Of a stretch of 64,000 nt of DNA, positions 33,197-44,591 are shown in pieces. The stretch is from contig NC_090982.1 in NCBI RefSeq assembly GCF_040807025.1, positions 84,432,963 through 84,496,962 on the forward strand, written 5' to 3'. Below the pieces are notes generated by a model that was not told the DNA's origin, ran no database searches, and saw nothing but the letters and a program-made list of their open reading frames with translations. The stretch is from Struthio camelus. Lineage: Eukaryota > Chordata > Aves > Struthioniformes > Struthionidae. A program made the translations under genes and the position numbers. Position 1 is the first letter of the stretch. Each line of letters begins with the position of its first letter.

Positions 33197-33208
33197 GGAA
33201 GCGCTTCC
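33197..33208. promoter_or_regulatory. Palindromic double ETS site, ATP5F1A side
   Basis: GGAAGCGCTTCC is a perfect 12-bp palindrome with one GGAA core on each strand, preceded by CC so that the plus strand reads CCGGAAGC. GABP (NRF-2) sites of this kind are known in OXPHOS gene promoters. Occupancy is inferred. Confidence 0.6.
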
Positions 33209-33695
33209 CCAAAGTCTCCTTTCCCCCAGCGCCTCGCCGTTGTTTTATTCTTTCCCCCCCCACCCACCACCACCACTGGAACCGGCGGCCACTCCCAGCT
33301 GCGGAAAAACGTTAAAAAAAAAAAAGAGGAAACGGTGCTTTTAAAAAAACAGCCCCTTGCGGCGGGTGTCCTTGAAACGGTCCTCAGCGGGCGGAGGGGC
33401 CCGCGAGCCCCGCCCACGGGGCGGGGGCGTGGCCAGAGCCCGGCCCCGCCCCTCGGCTCCGCCCGGCCCCGCCCCCGCCCCCGGCGGCCCTGCCCCGCCC
33501 CTCGCTGCCGATGGGCCGGGGCAAGGTGGGGGGCGGCGGCTGGTCAGGGGATAAACGAGCAGCGCAGTAAGCGCCGTGGGCGGGTGCAGCAAGGTCCAGA
33601 GCCAGGCGGGCTGCAAAGGCGTCCCTGCAGCGATGCGGCGCGTTCAGAGAGACGGGAACCCTCGCTCTGCTTTTGGGGCGCCGCCGCCTCAAGCC

Positions 33696-33710
33696 GGGGG
33701 GGGGGGGGGG
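33696..33710 (+). repeat. G15 homopolymer in the shared promoter
   Basis: Fifteen consecutive G beginning at 33696, some 10 bp upstream of the ZNF143-type site on the HAUS1 side. Confidence 0.85.
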
Positions 33711-33720
33711 CGCGGAGCGG

Positions 33721-33745
33721 ACTACAAATCCCAGGAGGCACCGCG
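33721..33745 (+). promoter_or_regulatory. ZNF143 (SBS-type) site, HAUS1 side
   Basis: Starts ACTACAAATCCCAGGAGGCA and continues CCGCG. This agrees with the long ZNF143/Staf consensus ACTACAATTCCCAGMATGC plus YYGCG at almost every constrained position. It lies 70-94 bp upstream of the HAUS1 ATG, where a TSS-proximal site would be expected. Confidence 0.8.
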
Positions 33746-33814
33746 GCCGGAAGGGGGGGCGGCGCGGGGAAAGCCGGGAAGGAGGCGGGAGGCTCACAGG
33801 CGGCGGAGGCCGCC

Positions 33815-33835
33815 ATGGAGGAGAAGATCCGGCGG
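33815..33835 (+). CDS. HAUS1: HAUS1 exon 1, coding part (residues 1-7)
   Basis: 21 nt reading MEEKIRR up to donor GTAATG. Short and not conserved itself. Supported by the Kozak context, the in-frame phase-0 splice and the position just after the promoter motifs. Confidence 0.8.
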
Positions 33836-36800
33836 GTAATGGCGGGCCCTGGGGTGGGCTGCAAGGTGCCCTATCCCGCGGCAGCGCCGAGGTGCCCAGG
33901 CAGGGGAGGCCTTCCCACACACACCCTGCCCTCGCAGTTCCGGCGGAGGGTTGATATCGCCTCACTCGCTAACGGCCCGGGCTCGCTGACCTTTAAATAC
34001 AAGCGAGCTCGTTTAAGGTGCTGCGTAGTAAAAGGCCCCCGTGATCGGTTAGCGGCAGCCGTAACCGCTGCTCGCGCCTGCCGGTCGCGGTGGCCTTTTC
34101 TGCCCTGCTAGCCAGCAGACACCGCTCCCGCCCTGACGGTTTGGGCAGTTTCATCTTACCCTGCTGGAATGCCGTTCTTGCCACCTGCCCAAACACCTCT
34201 TCAGCATGTCTCGGTGTGTCTGTAGCGAGCGGCACGTGGGAATGGAAAGATTAATTGTTGTCGTCTGGAGATAAGCAAGTCCTCGGGGAAACGAGGGGCT
34301 TAAAAATGATTAAAAGTGAAGGGAAATAGTTTTCCAGGCATCTGAAGAAGACGCAAAGGCAGCTGTCTCCCGTTTTTCCGCTCATGCTTTGACTGAGGTC
34401 ATAGAAGTTTTTCTTCAGGAATTTAGGACTTGCAGCACTTTCCATTTCTCACACTTATCAGCTATTTTGTCTCCGTTCGCTGACTGTTTAATGTCTCTTT
34501 TCCCACTTTTCTGGCAGGTTACCTTATGGCTAAAGAAAATACTCGGGGATCAGCCCATTCCACAGTATGAAGTGAATGCACGGACCATTGATATCTTGTA
34601 CGAGCTTGCAGAACACAGTGAAGCCAGGGATAGGGATGTTTCTTTGCTGATAGATGACAGGAAGCAGAAAGCAGCAGAATACGAAGCAGAAGGTGAGTTT
34701 GAAGCTCCAGTCCTCAGTTCTGTCAAAGTTAGAGTATTTCTTAGTGACACTGTAGATTATCTCTGTTAAAATCTTATGAGAACTTATGAAAGACTATCAA
34801 TAAGCTGACCATTTCTTCTGGTTCAGCTTTTACTACCGTACACTTCACGCTTTCCTTTCAGCAACATTTACAGTGACATAAGGTTGATCAAGAAAACGTT
34901 TTTTAAACCAGCTTGAGCAGGCTGTAAGTATGGGCAAGCAGATTAATTGCTGAAACCTCCTGCTTGCTGGGCTGGATAGCCCAGCACTGAAATACTGGCT
35001 GCATAGGCAGGTGAGCAACTGCTGATTTAAGAGTCTGAGTTGGTGCTTATTTCCCATTAAGGAAAGCACTTGAGGAATCTGAAACAACAATGAGGCCATT
35101 AAGTTATGCTGTAGCTATCTGAAATTAGTATTTGATAATATATTTTTCTGGAGCAAGTGCATGGTTCAGGGGACCATAATACATTTTTAGCATATCACAT
35201 ACTGAAGGATTGTACCTTTAAAGGCTTTTTTTCAAGAAGGAGTTTTACTTTTCTGTGAAAAGACTGATTTTGTATACATGAAGACCCCTAAAAACCCTAC
35301 TTTTTTTTTTCCCTTCAACTCTTCTAGTGACTTGCCGTCAAATAAATCATGATGGAGACTAGGTGGTTGCATTAGGCTGTCAGAGCACGTGAGCGTTGCC
35401 TGTCAGGCGTGGGTGTGAGCTCTGCTGCAAACTCAGACTCCTTCAGAAGGAAGGGTCATCCCTCCTAACGCAGGTCTGTCCTGACAGGCATGCGCATGCC
35501 AGGAGCAGGTTTAGGCTGTATTGCCCAGTCCTCTGCAGAGGGAAGACCTGAGCATGCTCATCACCATAGCACAAGGGTAAACTCTTGTTTATATGGGTTT
35601 AGACACGCCAGTCAGGGAAGGAGCGGAGTAGCTCCTTTCCTCAACACAGTAGATTTGCTTGACAAGCAGAAATGTGACAGCAGTTTGTCATGTTTAAGTC
35701 TTCTTTTAAGATCGCTCTTCCCCTACCAGTGAAAACGTAACCAAAATTTCTGGAGTGGGATTGAATTCTCGCTTCAGAATTCTAGCTGCCCTCTAGGCCT
35801 CGCAAGAAAGGTGATATTAAAATGACTAATTTGGCTTGTATTTGTTTTTCAGCTAACTATCTGCAGGACCTTCTTACAGAAAGCCTGGATTTTTCCTTAA
35901 CTAGTCTGTCCAGTGAGGGCACCAGCTACCTAAATGAGCTGGTAAACAGCGCGATGACACTTGAAACAAAGGACACTTCTCTTGTCAGGTAGTTCCTCCC
36001 GCTCCGCACCAGGGCTGATGATCTGTGTTGTTTCCCTCTGGCTTTTCAATTCGACAGTTTCAAACTGTACTTTCACACAAGGAATTTTACTTGTCCAGCT
36101 TTTTTTGCACCACTTGGGCAGCTTTAAAGGATGTGGGGACTGTGCACAAAGCTGCAACTCTCGATTCTTGTAGCAGGGGAAGTCTCCGAGGTCTGAAAGG
36201 TTAAGCCCCAGCCCGCAGTTAAATCTCTCCTTTTTGCTGCTGCTTTTGTGGTTAGTGGCTGTAGGATGCAACTGCCAGGACTTCCATGGCAGGTATCACA
36301 AGCTGGAGCAGCTTTCACTCAGCTCAGGCAAGGCCTGAGGAGCTGTAACTGGTTGCTCAGTCTCAGCTCCTCTCCTTTCCCTCTCTTACCTTGTCTCACT
36401 TGATGTCAGGAGATTTCCTTAGCTCAGCCAAAGAGAAAGAGTAGCTGTTAGTCTGCTCTTTCTAGGCCCCTCTTCTTTGCCTAGCCTCACCCATAATACA
36501 GTGTGCTGAGCACTGGCGGTAAGGAAAAGCCAAAATCTGCCTTGGAATCCATTGGTTTTTTAATGGTCTTCAGGAGCTTTGCTCCTCTAGCTCTCCTCCT
36601 GAGCCGGAGGGGCAGGTGGAAGAGGCCATTTGGGAGGAGGTGACCGAAGTACTGGTGGGCATGTCTCAAGGACATGTGTTTTCAGTGACTGGATGGAGTT
36701 TCTCTCACAGGTGGTTTGGCAAGCCAGGAGCGGAGCTCTTGAATATTTCAAGTTTGGAGGTTATATTTACTGGAATGCCAGGTCTTGCCTGGCTCTTCTG

Positions 36801-39800
36801 CTACTCAGATTGCTGGACCATTTCCTCTTCCAGATGAAATCTTTGTTAGTTAAAGGAAGCACGTATCCTCAGTGACTTCTTTTACTTTCCTCTCTTAAAC
36901 TAACTGGCATTTGTCAGATGTGTCATCATAGGAGAACAAAAACACAAGTCATTTGTGGAAAGTGTGAAAAAAATAACCCCAAGTTTCAGAAGAGCTGACT
37001 CCTGAATGTTCCTACTGAATCTCTCGTTTCACTAGCTTCATCTCTGCCATCAATGATCTGACTTCGGATCTGCATGCGACAGAATCAAAAAACAGAGAAA
37101 TGGAACTGGAATTGACCAGCATTAGAAAAAAACTAACTGCAGCGCTGGTGCTGGAAAAGCGGTTACAAGAGTGAGTAATGGGTGAAAAAAGGGAAAGATG
37201 TAAGCAGTACTGCTGATCTCGGCAGTGTAGTATATCGGCTGTGATCACTAGGCAAGGATCACTGAATTTTCAGATTTATGATGCGTATCTAATTCACAGT
37301 ATTTGGCATCATCTATCAAAAGTCATGTGCTATAGGCACTTCCCAGTAATCAAAAGACATTTGGAGTACCATCAAAAACATTGTTTTAACCCCAAAATGG
37401 ACTAAAAGCCGTTGTCAGATACGGGCTGGTGTCTTCCACCAGTTGCTTTCAGCTGAAGTTGCAGGTGAACCTGTTTTGCTTAGCACAGTTTGCGTGAGTG
37501 TTGTTGTCAAAATGGAGTAGTCAGGCAAAACAAAAAAGATTTCTAGATAAGAATCTCCTTTAACCAGTTTATGGTAGACCTTAAAAAAAAAAAAAAAAAA
37601 AAACTTGATTCCCTAAAGAATGTAATCTGTTTGAAATGTTTGGTGAAGCGTAGCATCAGTCCTTGCTTTGAGCAGGCATTGGTCCAGATGACATCCACAG
37701 ATCCCTTCCAGTCTAATTATTTTCTGATTTTGTTATTTAAAGCCGTAACGCTAGGGCTGCTTGTAGCAAAGATACCGTAGCTGTGTGCTTCTCCCTGGTT
37801 TGCTATGGCCCTTTTCTGATTTTAAGTTTAGCTAGCTTAGCAGGTCTCTAACTGAATTAGTAAAGTACACAGTGGACTGTTGTTCTGTGCTGTTAGGCAA
37901 ATGGCATTCCCCTTGGACAGTTATATCCCATGGCCTTTGCTAGGCTGGAGATGACTGCTGTGGATGGTTCCACTGGAGAATCTTGCACGGATATATAAGT
38001 GCTTTCTCTGTTTTCTCCCTTCTGGTGTTGGTTATATTGCAGAGTTTAGCTTGACCATAGATGATTAAGTAGTATGTATATACTGGTATCTCTTTGAATG
38101 TGAAGATTTGCTTGTTTTTATATTTTTAAGGGACCTCAAGAAAACAGAGGAACATTTGGAGGTAGAAAAAGCAAAAGCTGAGAGTCGATCCCAGAACTTG
38201 AAGTTCCTGAAAGACAAATCTGAGGATTTCAAAATCAGGATCAAGGCTGCTGAGGTAGATGGAAGGAATTTTTTAATGAGACCTTGGGAAGTAGTGGCAC
38301 AGCTATGGCTGGGTCCAGAATTGTACTTAGAGACATCCCTGGAGCTTCCCAGACTCTGGAACATTGGACTCTGGTACTCCTAGGACTCTAGTTACCATGC
38401 TTCAATTGTTCCTACTACGCTTACGCTTTTCCCCCATGACATCCTATGGGAAACGCAAGGACACTTTTCCTTCTTTCATGGAGAACTGTATTAGCTCAGA
38501 TTACCTTGTGTTTACTCCGAGGTACTCTAATATAATAGTATACAGCCAGTGAGCAGCAGAGCAGCTTGCTCACTGTGGTAGCTTGTGTGTCAAAATTCTG
38601 AATATAGCCATTTTTTGAGATTAATGAGTGGTTAAACACTGAAGGCACAAGTTGTACTGTCTTTTCATTCACCTTTCTTGCATCATGAAGGGTATGGGAA
38701 TGTTTTATGTAATTCTTGGATGCTGTCCAATATTTTGCCAACTCTGAGGTGGAAAACATTATATTAGACTAACAGCGTTTTATTGGAAAAGCTCTTCCCA
38801 GCCTTTGCTGGGAATGTTCTTCTCCCACTAGTTTTCTGGAAAGATTTGTTATCGCTAGTATAAATTTTAGTTGTAGCTGATTTCATATACCAGCAAGATC
38901 TATGGTTCAGATAGCACGCATTTCTGTTATTGTTAGCAAACCCAAGTTAATGGTAACATCTTTCTCCTCTCTGTTATTTTTTGCTGCCAGTTGTGTCTGT
39001 GTGGTAGGAGAGTACATACTGTACAAACTGTCTTTTCGTTTGTAGGAGCAGCTTTCTGCCACAGGGTTGGACCAATCTTTGACGCATCAGTCATTAGTGA
39101 GCCTGTCTGAGGTAGGTCTTTTGGTACAAGATGGATGTTTCTGCAGTGGTACGGAGCAGCCTTGTTTGTTGGAAGGTTTCAGGAAATGTATTTTGTCATT
39201 CGATTACCTGAAAAGAGGCCCAAACAAAAATCCCATAGGCAGATACCTCTGAAGTGGGGAATATCAGGTGGGTCTGCCTCTCCTAGAGGCCAAGAAGCAT
39301 TGTTGGGTGCTGAAGCTGTGCCTCTTCTTCAGGGTTAAATGAGCACTTGTTTTGGATTTGGGAAGAAGCTTTCCCTCTGGACTGATTGAGCGGAATCCTT
39401 TTTTTGTTATATTTTGGTTTTCCCTCTTTTCCTCTTTCTGCCTTTGTCCCTGATTGGGAACGTAGTCTACTAGAGAATTTCCATGTAATAAATGCATAGC
39501 TGCTGAAGGAATATCCGCAGAGAATTGGCAGTCCCTGGTCAGTCTGCTGTCTCTGTGATCTCTGTTGTAAATGAAGTGGACATCCTGTGGAATATATCCT
39601 GTTACATGGTTGCCTGTGTTTTGGGAGTTACTGGATAAAATGACCCAGGTGATTCCCTCTAGGGTGTATGGAATAGACTTGCTCTCAAATGCTTCTGAGC
39701 AGGGGAGAGAGGCAGCGTGAAGTCCAAGTTTTGACTTTTATGGTGTGCCTTTTTCTTGCACCTTTAAATAGAACATTTTTGAATGTATTGTGAGCCCAGT

Positions 39801-42800
39801 AGGGTAGTAAGTTAAAGGAAATAGCGTGTTTGATGTATTATTAACTTATTTATTGGCTTTTCCTGCGTATTAGTTGCTCTCTACGCTGAAAATAGCTTTC
39901 TTGATTTTACTTTGCGGTTCTCATGAACAAGCACTGGGTGGCAACATTTACATTGCACTGTGATTCAGAAGAGTGCTAACCAAAAATCATTTGCTTTGGA
40001 ATGTTACATATTAAAAATTACAGGCAATTTTCTGTAGGTCTTAAGTTTTGTCCGACCTTTGTCTTCTAGAACCTGAATATAAGGGCAGGTTTGATTCACT
40101 AGCGTTCCTATAGCTACTTTGCTGAGAGCTCAGTTAGTTGGGCGGCGTGGATGACTTCATAGTGGATTTTTTGCTTTAAGTTGATTGTTTGTAAAGGGGT
40201 GAGAGCTGTAGTTCTCAGCTCTAGGGAGAAGTTATCTCCCTGTGCTCATCAAATGAGCAAATCGAAGGAGCAGTGCAAGTGGCAGGGGAATCTTCCTTTG
40301 CTGCTGCATATGCAAAGCTCTGTTTTTGCAGAGAAGCTAAAGGCACGAGAGCGTAGCTTCTTACTTCCTCCGTTCTCTCTGTCCTGGCCTACAGTAAGGT
40401 TGCCGACAGAAGACCTCTGTCTGGTGGATTCTGAGTTCAAAAAACTCCTCTCCTTTCAGGGAGGTAAGAGTGGGTGATTATACTGTATTAGAAGCAGCTG
40501 TGTATTTTCAGCCAGGAAGGACAATTAATGTATATGTCGGTGTTAAATCTGAGCTGGCTTTGACTGACTGATGACTATGATAACTGAAAGAATGGTAGAT
40601 CTTTATTTTTCCATAGCTTTTGGGAAAGATCATCAGAGCTCTAACCAACATGTGTGAATTCTGAAACGCTGTAGATAATTGTAGATCTATTTCACTGATT
40701 TACATCACTTACACAAGTAAAACTGTAGAATAAACTCTGCTGCTTTGTTCTGTTCACAGAAACTGGCTGAATTAGAGCAAGAAATTGTGCCTTTGAAGAA
40801 GAAACTGGAGTCCTACCTGGATTTAACTCCTGTAATTATTTCTTTCGCAGTTCTATTGTATTACCATCAGATTAGTTTTAATGGAGTTCAAAATGTAAAG
40901 ACTATCGTTGCGGTGGTTTCAGTGGACAAATATTTGCTGTTCTAAATCTCTATCGGTCTGTATAAACAGAAGATTGTACTTAAACAAAAGGCTACTTATT
41001 TGTTGAAGAAAACCAAGAAATTAAGTGTTTACCAAGCAAACTGCTTTCTTCTAACAAAATGCGTAGGAACGTGACAGGAACAGAGTGGTGGGTGAGCTCT
41101 GTATCGAGGTGAATTAAACAGAAATTAGACAGAGAAGTTTGGAGGAGGAAATCCTTAATATAAAAATATCTGTAAGTTTTACCAGTAATTTTAAGTACAC
41201 AGATCAGGCTGTCGGTATGGTGGATGCAGCACACCGTGCAGGGGTTGAAGCTCTGAGCAAGATTTAAAAGATTATGGAGAAGTACCCAAATGTAGGCTCT
41301 GTTTTTCTAAGCAAGTACTCTGGCTTTTGAGTATTGTCTGCTCCATCATTTCCTTTGGTTTCTGTAGAGGGTGCTGGATGCTCAGCTCTTCAAAAAAAGC
41401 AGGTCTCTTTTAGGCAACTAAACTGCTGTCTTGAGAGCCAATGTCTCTGTATCTGTTCTTCATTTTAAATTTTGGCTTTTGTCATTATTGGTCACTCTAT
41501 CGGGAGTTTCTGTCAGACTGGTGCACGAAGCACCTTTTATTTAAAGGACTTCAGTCATTTCAAATTAGGAGAACCCTCGTTACCAAAGACTTTCGGTTAA
41601 GGGGACTTCTGTGAACAACTTTACAAAGACTTAAAGAAATCATGAGTAAACAGGGGTTTTTTAGTCCATAAAACAAAAGGCCTTGGCTTTGCACAAAGTC
41701 TGCACGTTGGCCGCTTGTGATGCTTGGGACCACTGAACACCAGTTTTTCTCATTTCCTTTGAAAATTGCCCTTACTTTTACAGATGAGTATTAAGGACTT
41801 CTCTCTTTGGCATTCAGGGGAGATGTGGCAACAACTGGGGAGAAATGTGGAATGGGTTTTGGTTTTATTAAATAAACCTGTAAACTAGACAGTCACAGTT
41901 GAGTCTGACTTACCCGATGTGGCCCCTGTTACCAATGTATCTGAGCACCCCACAACCTGTCATACAGCTAACCTCATAATCCTTCTGTGTGAGAGGAGAA
42001 AAAAATTCATTCCAGTTTTATGAATGGGGCATAGAGGTCCAGAGAAACAGAGAAACTTGTTCAAGATTACATGGAAAGTCTATAATGAATTAAGTTTCCT
42101 GCCTGCTGGACCACCCTTCTCTCTTCACCCTCTCAGTCCCTGCGTTGAGTCCCTGCCACTAGACATATCTTGCTGCAACCTAACTTCTCCCTCATGTAGC
42201 TGCTGCTTTCTTCCTCCTACAAGAAAAGGATGCAGGGAGAGGGTGGAACTGCTTGTCTTTTTAATCCATCTTACTCCAAGAGGCAGCTGCCACCGCTTTC
42301 CTCAAGCAAAACAGGCCGTTCAAATTGGATTAGGTTCTTCAATTCCGTGCTCCCCCTCCACCCCGTCATCAGTGGAGACGGGGAGGGCCCTGGTGCCTCC
42401 CTTCTGGTGCAGGCAGAACGACGGAGAAAGGTTTATCCTTGCACGCAGCTAGAAGCGTTTTGTGCTTTGGAAGATTCGTGCCTGGATACATTTAATATCC
42501 AGTTCCTTGGTTGGCAGTTTTTGGAAATTCATGTTTTCTTAGACATTAGGTCTTACTAAACTTTAGAAACATACCCGACTGCCCAAACCAAAATGATGTT
42601 AAGTCTCTGGATGTCAGTACGTTTTGCATGTAAAGAGTATATGCAAAACTAATATAATTATTCCTGAATTCCTCTACGGCATGTCATTAAAGTCTTGCAG
42701 TAATAGAGGGACTTTGTGTTTCAAGCTGAAATACTGCTTTTTATACCCTTTTCTCTCTTTAGAATCCTTCCCTTGCACAAGTGAAGATCGAAGAAGCAAA

Positions 42801-44379
42801 ACGAGAACTGGTAAGAGTTTTTAATTTTTCATAGAGACTTAAATGGGTGCTGTCATTCCAAAAAAACCTATGTGCATTAATTGGCTGTGGATTTATCTGC
42901 CGCAGATCGTAGTCTTAATGATCTCCAGAGGGAAATTTTACTTTGGTAAGGTAGAAGCAGTGCGTATTGGAAGGAGGAAGTGTTGGAGGGGTGAAGTCTA
43001 AAGCTACAAAGACAGTTGGACATAATGATACAGTGGGGATTAGGCAGCTATATCCTTTTCGATTTTGTCTGCTTCACCTGCCAGAGTGTTTTTTCACTCG
43101 TGTTGCAGCTTCTTGGTCCCATGACCTGCATTTCTGCTTCTGAATTCCCAAAGGGCAGTAAGGCCTATATTTTACTTAATGACTGCCTTGTGGCCTGCCT
43201 TGTGACCTTCCCCTATGAAACATCATGCCCGATTCATCCGTGCTTGTATAACCTGCAAGCATGATTGCTGGGAAACGTTTCATCTCAAGTTGTTGCGGAA
43301 GTTTCTGTGTAACTTCTCAGGGTGAGCTGGGCCCAATTTGAGCACAAAACCTGTCTTTATATGTTTGGGCTACATCCTGCTTGCTTGTGGACACCATGCA
43401 TGATATTTGGTGATAAGCCTTACAACTGTAATCAGAATTATGGTTACGTGAGAGTATTTTGTACATTTTTGGGTGGGCTTGCTTGGGTTGGCAAGACACC
43501 TGTTTTTGTTTTAGAAATATAGATTCGCCTTACCAGCGTGAGGCCTTTATCAGGTCAGAACGCTCACCTCTGGAGTGAGTACCTGCTCAGCTTGAAAGTC
43601 TCACTGGGGCACAGTATAAGGCCATTCAGCTTGTTTAGCCCTTCATTTGGTGATTTCTTTGTAGTTCTTAGAAAGGAATTTTCCCTTTGTGTTGTAAGCT
43701 CAGTAATAAACAGTCTCTGATTTACCAGCATTCCTTAGCTGTGTCTTGTTGTAAGAAATTGAGAGATTGGAGCCCGGTGTTGCATTTCTGCTCAGCCTGG
43801 TGGTAGTTCCTAAAATTATCACACGGCAAGGACTGCAGGGCAGGGCTTCATGAACTGTTAGTGTTTGAAATGCTCTGCTTCATCTGGCAGTGCAACTGGA
43901 TTGAAACTCTTTACTGCTACTGCAAAAGGTATGATGACCATTGAGGCTAACAAGCCTGTTTGGCTTATTGTGTTCATATACATTTGATGCATAAAATGCC
44001 TCAGTTAACTATTTAGTTTAGATTTGGAAATTGTACTGAGAGCAGTGCAGTATGGAAAAGTACCAGATAGCGTCGGGTCGTTTCGTCCCTGGTCTTTGGC
44101 ACGTTGCTAACTTCAAAATCGCTTAGATTGTCAGATTCCCATTTGCAGTAGTGAGAACTTCTAGTTCAATACTAGGTTTAATCAGTCCTAATAATATTCC
44201 CGATGTCTGATCATTGTAAAAGTATTTGTCTAACAAAGATATTAGAAAACTGCTTTGCAGTCACTGAGTCCTCTTGGTCTTCTCTCTCTTGCTAGAATGC
44301 CTTGGAGGCGGAGTTCTCATCGCAGCTTGACATGCTGACTCTTTCGATGCCAGAGCCCAGCAAACTCCGATTCACCTGA
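33815..44379 (+). CDS. HAUS1: HAUS1, augmin-like complex subunit 1 (9 coding exons, complete)
   Basis: HAUS1 (CCDC5) is a coiled-coil subunit of the eight-protein augmin/HAUS complex. This complex recruits gamma-tubulin to spindle microtubules and drives branching nucleation, spindle assembly and centrosome integrity. Nine exons total 861 nt including stop (286 residues; human 278). The N-terminus has WLKKILGDQPIPQYEVNART, matching the human WLKKIFGDHPIPQYEVN. Then follow RDRDV, YLQDLL, LETKDTSL and NDLTSDL, the long heptad-rich region ERLQ-type through KFLKDKSEDFKIRIKAAE, then LTHQSLVSLSEKLAELEQ, PLKKKLESYLDLTPNPSLAQ and VKIEEAKREL. The last exon diverges from human and ends SKLRFT. The start in exon 1 is chosen from the good GCCGCCATGG context and in-frame splice, because the first few residues are not conserved. 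All introns are GT-AG. Confidence 0.96.
34518..34692 (+). CDS. HAUS1: HAUS1 exon 2 (residues 8-66)
   Basis: 175 nt, acceptor CTGGCAG and donor GTGAGT. Encodes WLKKILGDQPIPQYEVNART and RDRDVSLLIDDRKQKAAEYE, the best conserved part of the protein. Confidence 0.97.
35853..35988 (+). CDS. HAUS1: HAUS1 exon 3 (residues 66-111)
   Basis: 136 nt, acceptor TTTTTCAG and donor GTAGTT. Encodes NYLQDLLTESLDFSLTSLSS and ends LETKDTSLV, as in human. Confidence 0.96.
37036..37170 (+). CDS. HAUS1: HAUS1 exon 4 (residues 111-156)
   Basis: 135 nt, acceptor TTTCACTAG and donor GTGAGT. Encodes FISAINDLTSDLHATESKNR and ends ALVLEKRLQ. Coiled-coil forming. Confidence 0.96.
37171..38130 (+). other. HAUS1 intron 4
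   Basis: Holds an A21 run (37583-37603) and a CR1 3'-end relic. No gene is seen in this or the other HAUS1 introns (33836-34517, 34693-35852, 35989-37035, 38255-39045, 39112-40759, 40832-42762, 42811-44295). Confidence 0.7.
37660..37735 (+). mobile_element. CR1 LINE 3'-end relic
   Basis: Reads TTTGAGCAGGCATTGGTCCA, GATGACATCCACAG, then ATCCCTTCCAGTCTAATTAT. This follows the CR1 3' end ('...gagcaggggttggactagatgacctccagaggtcccttccaacc...'). Only the last 75 bp are recognisable, which is typical of 5'-truncated CR1 copies in bird genomes. Confidence 0.65.
38131..38254 (+). CDS. HAUS1: HAUS1 exon 5 (residues 156-197)
   Basis: 124 nt, acceptor TTTTTAAG and donor GTAGAT. Encodes DLKKTEEHLEVEKAKAESRS and KFLKDKSEDFKIRIKAAE, a strongly charged coiled coil. 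Confidence 0.95.
39046..39111 (+). CDS. HAUS1: HAUS1 exon 6 (residues 198-219)
   Basis: 66 nt, phase 0 at both ends, acceptor TTTGTAG. Encodes EQLSATGLDQSLTHQSLVSL then SE, matching the human EQLSARGMDASLSHQSLVAL. Confidence 0.96.
40760..40831 (+). CDS. HAUS1: HAUS1 exon 7 (residues 220-243)
   Basis: 72 nt, phase 0 at both ends, acceptor TTCACAG. Encodes KLAELEQEIVPLKKKLESYL then DLTP. The donor GTAATT is weaker than the others. Confidence 0.95.
41915..42125 (-). repeat. MIR-type amniote SINE relic
   Basis: The plus strand carries GTATCTGAGCACCCCACAAC, then CCAGTTTTATGAATGGGGCA, GAGAAACTTGTTCAAG and finally GGACCACCCTTCTCTCTTC. The order and content agree with an old repeat common in birds and other reptiles, whose core is 'attttacagatggggaact...gacttgcccaagg'. 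Lies in HAUS1 intron 7. Confidence 0.6.
42763..42810 (+). CDS. HAUS1: HAUS1 exon 8 (residues 244-259)
   Basis: 48 nt, phase 0 at both ends. Encodes NPSLAQVKIEEAKREL, identical to the human segment. Donor GTAAGA. Confidence 0.96.
44296..44379 (+). CDS. HAUS1: HAUS1 exon 9 (residues 260-286 and stop)
   Basis: 84 nt, acceptor TTGCTAG. Encodes NALEAEFSSQLDMLTLSMPE then PSKLRFT and TGA. The first half aligns with the human DSIEAELTRRVDMMEL. The last eight or so residues extend beyond the human C-terminus. Confidence 0.92.
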   Translation, partial: NALEAEFSSQLDMLTLSMPEPSKLRFT

Positions 44380-44585
44380 AGTGGCCTGCATGGAAGAGGA
44401 TGTCCTTTTTAATTGTCTATTTATTTGCACTAGTAAAACCTGTTGGACTTCTAAATGTACTTAGGCAGGTTTCTGCCTTTCTCTCCTCACTGTTGGATAG
44501 CACACTTGTGGTCTTTCGGCAATCATGCTCGGTTTTTAGGGTTCGTGTAGCGCTGTATTTGTAAAAATCACCCATTTTCCCATGA

Positions 44586-44591
44586 AATAAA
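44586..44591 (+). terminator. HAUS1: HAUS1 polyadenylation signal AATAAA
   Basis: AATAAA 207 nt after the stop codon. Cleavage is expected near 44605-44615, giving a roughly 230-nt 3'UTR. Confidence 0.8.

Noticed and set aside
33335-34111. 258-codon plus-strand open frame over HAUS1 exon 1
   Set aside because: It lies in the CpG island in a frame different from HAUS1 MEEKIRR, runs through the HAUS1 donor, and is low-complexity Arg/Gly/Pro.
37583-37603. A21 run as the poly(A) tail of a retrocopy
   Set aside because: No coding-like or SINE body precedes it and no target-site duplication is evident. The CR1 relic lies 60 bp downstream and CR1 does not end in poly(A).
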